Position numbers and translations under genes: made by a program
Notes under the pieces: model-generated
Databases searched by the model: none
What the model was told of the DNA's origin: nothing
What the model saw: the letters and a program-made list of their open reading frames with translations, nothing else
Source: a virus
Reading direction: 5' to 3' (one strand)
IMG/VR virus record: IMGVR_UViG_3300033150_000468
Coordinates: 1-32,227 of that record
Length of the DNA: 32,227 nt
Shown: positions 29,151 through 32,227 of the stretch, piece by piece
Position numbering within the stretch: position 1 is the first letter of the stretch
How the letters are laid out: each line of letters starts with the position of its first letter

Positions 29151-30356
29151 ATGGCAGGTATTACGAGGAAGGTCAATCATTGGCTGCAAGCATACCTGGA
29201 GTATACAGCAGAACAAGAGAGTCCCAGAGCTTTTCATACGTGGGTTGGGTTGAGTGTTATTGCGTCTACTCTCGAAAGACGGGTATGGTTAAACAGAGGA
29301 TACTATGACTTATTTCCTAACTTGTATGTTGTGTTGGTCGGTGCCAGTGCTAAAGTTCGTAAGACAACAGCCGTTAATACCGGGTATAATTTATTAAGGG
29401 AAGCGCTACCTGACATTACGATAGTGAGTCAAAAGATGACACCGGAAGCTCTTATCAACGTGTTTGTGCAAGAGTCACGTGAAAGGAAAATGAGTGGAGG
29501 TACGATAGTCTCGACTGAGCTGGGAGTGTTCTTGGGAAGCGGAACCAGAGCTACCGATTTGATGCAACTCCTCACTGATTGGTATGATTGTCCCAAACGT
29601 TCTGATTGGTATGATTGTCCCAAACGTTTTGTTTATCATACATTAGCCAGAGGAAAAGAGCCGATGGAGAATGTGTACTGTAATCTGATAGGGTGTACTA
29701 CTCCAGAGTGGCTCAAGGATGCGATGCCACCGTCTGCTATCGGAGGTGGATTTACCAGCCGTATTGTATTCGTGTATGGAGAAGAGCCTCAAAAACTGAT
29801 TGCGTTCCCGTTTGTGACTCAGAAGATGTTGGAACAAAAGAGAAAGTTGATGTATGACCTTGAAGCTATCAAAGATATGGATGGTCAGTTCTATCTTACG
29901 GAAGACGCACAAGGTATGTTTAGCAAATGGTATCAGGAACACTCTCTCAATGAACACTCAGAGCATAAGGCGTTGGACGGGTATATGGGAAGGAAACATG
30001 ATACGTTGCTGAGGGTTGGTATGTGTGTGGCGGCATGTAAGCGTAACGACCTTTTTATTGATACACCGGATTTAGAAGAGTCATTAACGTTAATGATGGA
30101 AGTAGAGAAAACATTACCGACAACTTTGAGGTTGATACAGATGACACCTGTTGGGGTTGACTTCGAGAGAGTATTTCGCATCATAGCTCGAAAAGGCCGG
30201 TGTAAGAGAAGTGACCTTATGAGGAGTGTTAGTTACTGTATGAATGCGAAGAGGTTGGATGAGGTTATCAATGACCTTACGGTAGCGGATAGGATAGAGT
30301 CGTTTACTAGTAAAGGTACAACGTTCTATAAAGTGAAAGGGGGAAAGTATGGCTAG
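29151..30356 (+). CDS. DUF3987-like helicase/primase-type ATPase
   Basis: A 401-aa P-loop protein with GVSVIAS-like WVGLSVIASTLERRVWLNRG (residues about 31-50), Walker A VGASAKVRKTT (residues 63-73, the RK-TT form typical of DUF3987), STELGVFL (Walker B region), and GFTSRIVFVYGE (residue 197 on). DUF3987 proteins are phage helicases related to D5/VirE-type replication ATPases and usually follow the polymerase gene. Residues 143-151 and 152-160 are a tandem duplication (DWYDCPKRS/DWYDCPKRF). A winged-helix-like end (RVFRIIARKGRCKRSDLMRSVSYCMNAKRLDEVINDL) is visible. GTAACGTATGG gives only a weak ribosome binding site. Confidence 0.75.
   Translation: MAGITRKVNHWLQAYLEYTAEQESPRAFHTWVGLSVIASTLERRVWLNRGYYDLFPNLYVVLVGASAKVRKTTAVNTGYNLLREALPDITIVSQKMTPEALINVFVQESRERKMSGGTIVSTELGVFLGSGTRATDLMQLLTDWYDCPKRSDWYDCPKRFVYHTLARGKEPMENVYCNLIGCTTPEWLKDAMPPSAIGGGFTSRIVFVYGEEPQKLIAFPFVTQKMLEQKRKLMYDLEAIKDMDGQFYLTEDAQGMFSKWYQEHSLNEHSEHKALDGYMGRKHDTLLRVGMCVAACKRNDLFIDTPDLEESLTLMMEVEKTLPTTLRLIQMTPVGVDFERVFRIIARKGRCKRSDLMRSVSYCMNAKRLDEVINDLTVADRIESFTSKGTTFYKVKGGKYG
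29577..29630 (+). repeat. 27-bp in-frame tandem duplication
   Basis: Copies 29577-29603 and 29604-29630 differ at one base. Each codes for DWYDCPKR plus one residue. It is located between the Walker B region and the next conserved segment of the helicase. Confidence 0.9.
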
Positions 30357-30609
30357 ACGTTATGTGTATTATTGTGATAACTGTGAAAAGGAGCTTGAGA
30401 ACAATCCCCATTTACATATTAAGAATGGGGTTGCGACCATAGCATACGTGGTAAAGAAGGGTACGCCTGTTCGTTGGGGTGAGCACAGAATTACGCCATC
30501 CTGCAAAGAGTACCAATTCTGCAACTTCGACTGTTTTGCTTCGTGGTTCAAAAGGTTAGTTGAAAATGGGTTTAAAGATGTAGAGAGTAAGGAGGTGCAA
30601 AGTGAGTAA
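30349..30609 (+). CDS. Small zinc-finger protein
   Basis: An 86-aa protein whose start overlaps the helicase end by 8 bases, with GGGGGAAAG upstream. YCDNCEKEL (residues 8-16) and FCNFDCFASWF (residues 57-67) form two cysteine pairs (C-x2-C and C-x3-C), typical of a finger with a helical cap. A Ser/Cys (PSCKEYQ) lies between. Probably nucleic-acid or protein contact; not further recognised. Confidence 0.65.
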   Translation: MARRYVYYCDNCEKELENNPHLHIKNGVATIAYVVKKGTPVRWGEHRITPSCKEYQFCNFDCFASWFKRLVENGFKDVESKEVQSE

Positions 30610-30793
30610 AGGTAAGATAAAGTATGTAATAGTGGATGATTGGGATATTGACCGTATCACTAGTGTCATCCTCCGAAAGGGACTGTGTAGTTACGTTCGG
30701 TATAGAGGTAACACTATAGTAGCCAGGTACGGGGTTAACAAAACGACTTTGAGAAAGTTAATAAAGGAGGAGTTGGATGATACAAGTAAGTAA
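30602..30793 (+). CDS. Small hypothetical protein
   Basis: A 63-aa protein from GTG 30602 with AAGGAGGTGCAAA before it. IKYVIVDDWDIDRITSVILRKGLCSYVRYRGNTIVARYGVNKTTLRKLIKEE has a compact alpha/beta look and a helical, HTH-like end (NKTTLRKLIKEELDD). The end overlaps the next gene by 17 bases. Not recognised. Confidence 0.6.
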   Translation: MSKGKIKYVIVDDWDIDRITSVILRKGLCSYVRYRGNTIVARYGVNKTTLRKLIKEELDDTSK

Positions 30794-31067
30794 ATACATT
30801 AATTACAAAGGAACGCCGCACGAAAATTTATCAGAGTGGGAAAAGTGGGAGCTTTGTAACTTTGATGCAAAGATGTTGGTTATAACTGAGTATATCGGTG
30901 ACCGCGTAGAGGACGCGTTCATGAAATTGGGGAGGATGTTGCTCAATGGAGAGTATATACGTAAGAGTACGGAAGAAGTGCCTTCAGTGCAAGAAAACAT
31001 TTACGACAGTGGTGTCCATTCACAGGTGGAACAAGGGGGCGCGGAAACTCCAAAAGATATTTTGTGA
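30777..31067 (+). CDS. Hypothetical protein
   Basis: A 96-aa protein with AAGGAGGAG before the ATG. The first part (KGTPHENLSEWEKWELCNFDAKMLVITEYIGDRVEDAFMKLGRMLLNGEYI) is helical. The last 40 residues overlap the zinc-finger gene downstream in another frame by 122 bases, and look less protein-like, so the true end may be earlier or one of the two was shifted by an indel. Confidence 0.5.
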   Translation: MIQVSKYINYKGTPHENLSEWEKWELCNFDAKMLVITEYIGDRVEDAFMKLGRMLLNGEYIRKSTEEVPSVQENIYDSGVHSQVEQGGAETPKDIL

Positions 31068-31128
31068 TAAGTGTCTTAAGGAAAGACGTTTGAGGTCTAC
31101 TCGTAAAAGACTTAGACGTAAGTATTAG
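30946..31128 (+). CDS. Small zinc-finger protein, basic tail
   Basis: A 60-aa protein with GGGAGG 9 bases before the ATG. CLQCKKTFTTVVSIHRWNKG with CDKCLKERR gives a complete four-cysteine finger (C-x2-C at 12-15, C-x2-C at 40-43), followed by a very basic helix (RLRSTRKRLRRKY). It overlaps the previous gene in another frame. Likely nucleic-acid binding; it is the last gene of the rightward arm in the window. Confidence 0.6.
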   Translation: MESIYVRVRKKCLQCKKTFTTVVSIHRWNKGARKLQKIFCDKCLKERRLRSTRKRLRRKY

Positions 31129-31152
31129 AAGAGACGTTTGAAGATAAGAGGT

Positions 31153-32227
31153 TTAGTATAGGTGTCCCCAGCTTCGTAGTTGACGCTCAGCTTCATTTAC
31201 TTTAACTCCAATGTCGGTTCTATATTGAAGGTCAGCCACACTTAAGTTTGAAATTGTCCGGTAAACACGCCTTCTACACTCTGTTATATCAGCTCCTCTG
31301 GCAGTTACTGCACCTAGTAACCCTGTACTTGCGGCTGACATGTAGGTTTCTCCGTTCTTCTCAACGTCGTTCCACCAGAGGTGTCGAAGGTTATGGGTGT
31401 TAACCCCACCAATAATATTATGGGTTTGGGAACCGGAATTAGGGTAAGGTGGTATGGAGAGACGTACTGATATAGCGTACATCCGTCTGAATTCTGCAAA
31501 GTTCTCGAGGCCTGTAGCGACACTCCAGAGGAAACGGGTAAGGTTGCCTTTGTAGAGTTCAATGAAGCTGAAGATGGCGTCGTAGAGGAAACCTGCCTTT
31601 AGAGCCACGGCACAAATTCTGGTTTGGGTTACGAGGGCGCGAACGTATATTGGGCCGCGATATTTAGTCTTCTTCAGAAGGTCTTCCAGTTTTAGAACTG
31701 TTTCCTTTACCAGAGGAGAATTTCTATCTATAACTTTAACGGTAGCTCCGGCACATTCTATCATAGGGCCAGCGTTACCATTCATAAAGCGAGTGTCTAA
31801 CATTACCCAGTGAGGTGCATGTATAGAAAACCCATTCCACCACCCACCAACATCAACCACAACTCCATTTACCTCATTACCGAGGAGACGCATACCACAC
31901 ATACCCATTAGTTGAGAGGCGTAGTCTCTGTCTTTGTATGCCAAATCCGCCCATCTACAACCGCCAATCAAGGAATAGTTTTCGCTGATTATGTAATCGG
32001 CTACCTTTCCGTGTCCGGTGTTATCTATCACCACTAAATCTGGGACGGTTTGTTTGAGAATGGTGTTTATATTCCTTTTGATTGGTTCGCCGTCACGGTT
32101 CTTGAGAGGGAGAGTAGTGGTGGTTGTGTCTACTATTCCGACTCCGGCATTGGATTTGGATGTGTTGTGTAACGTGGGTAAATGACCTTCTTCCGAGAGT
32201 CGTTCGGCTACAGATATGCCTTCGCCA
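31153..32227 (-). CDS. PurD-like (GAR synthetase-like) ATP-grasp protein, start outside window
   Basis: The frame is open to the right edge, 357 codons visible, with no start needed inside. The visible beginning GEGISVAERLSEEGH (residues 1-15) is the glycine-rich N-terminal loop; GKVADYIISENYSLIGGCRWADLAYKDRDYASQLM, GRPIDVGGWWNGF-like VVVDVGGWWNGFS, and the end VTARGADITECRRRVYRTISNLSVADLQYRTDIG are PurD/GARS-like. PurD links phosphoribosylamine to glycine; in a phage a related ATP-grasp enzyme may serve nucleotide or DNA modification instead. It converges on the early arm with 24 bases between. Whether the ATP- and substrate-binding residues are all kept I cannot judge without alignment. Confidence 0.65.
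   Translation of the reverse strand, partial: GEGISVAERLSEEGHLPTLHNTSKSNAGVGIVDTTTTTLPLKNRDGEPIKRNINTILKQTVPDLVVIDNTGHGKVADYIISENYSLIGGCRWADLAYKDRDYASQLMGMCGMRLLGNEVNGVVVDVGGWWNGFSIHAPHWVMLDTRFMNGNAGPMIECAGATVKVIDRNSPLVKETVLKLEDLLKKTKYRGPIYVRALVTQTRICAVALKAGFLYDAIFSFIELYKGNLTRFLWSVATGLENFAEFRRMYAISVRLSIPPYPNSGSQTHNIIGGVNTHNLRHLWWNDVEKNGETYMSAASTGLLGAVTARGADITECRRRVYRTISNLSVADLQYRTDIGVKVNEAERQLRSWGHLY

Overview
The window looks like part of a tailed dsDNA bacteriophage genome (Caudoviricetes) from a bacterial host. It carries a complete head-packaging set (small and large terminase, portal, scaffold, HK97-type major capsid protein). Nearly every gene has a strong AGGAGG-like ribosome binding site, and start/stop overlaps (ATGA, GTGA, TAATG) are common. 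There are no rRNA genes, no recognisable tRNA, no integrase and no insertion sequence. The base composition is fairly AT-rich. I cannot name the host. Morphology is uncertain: no tape-measure gene is visible, and fibre-like genes follow soon after a connector-like gene, which would suit a short-tailed virus.

Left arm (1-16.1 kb, minus strand, read from right to left): four small or membrane genes, a rho-independent terminator, terminase small and large subunits, a small structural-type protein, two tiny basic proteins, portal, two zinc-ribbon proteins, scaffold, major capsid protein, a decoration-like protein, a 76-aa protein, an RlpA-like double-psi barrel protein, a connector-like protein, a SAM methyltransferase, a DUF115/MptE-like protein, and then a run of fibre or surface proteins. 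Three consecutive fibre-region proteins carry Sec-type signal peptides, which is odd for virion parts.

Centre (16.1-17.7 kb): a 1.6-kb gene-free control region between the two divergent arms. It contains a good sigma70-type promoter for the left arm, long imperfect TA-rich direct repeats, a cluster of AGTTATGG/CCATAACT motifs in both orientations, a run of 23 T, and a dyad operator and promoter in front of an HTH regulator. It also has a lone element whose 3' end looks like a CRISPR repeat. It is the best candidate for a replication origin and early/late switch.

Right arm (17.7-31.1 kb, plus strand): the early region. It has an HTH regulator, many tiny genes, about eight small zinc-ribbon proteins, and a paralogous family of five coiled-coil proteins that share both ends but carry 0, 1, 4, 4 and 18 heptads. 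The replication/recombination cassette follows: Cas4/AddB-like PD-(D/E)XK nuclease, Sak4-like RecA-fold ATPase, DUF669-type ssDNA-binding candidate, a uracil-DNA-glycosylase/family A DNA polymerase fusion, and a DUF3987 helicase/primase-like ATPase. The polymerase is split over three reading-frame segments by two internal deletions that remove the motif A aspartate and the stretch before motif C. A PurD-like ATP-grasp gene enters from the right edge on the minus strand.

The main themes worth following are: (1) the length-graded heptad-repeat paralogues; (2) a dispersed 23-bp palindrome found four times, three of them just after stop codons; (3) the deletion-broken UDG-PolA fusion; (4) repeat expansion in coding DNA (21-bp, 18-bp, 3-bp, 27-bp and 36-bp units); (5) the control region with its CRISPR-repeat-like element. 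Domain names come from reading motifs by eye; no database search was run.
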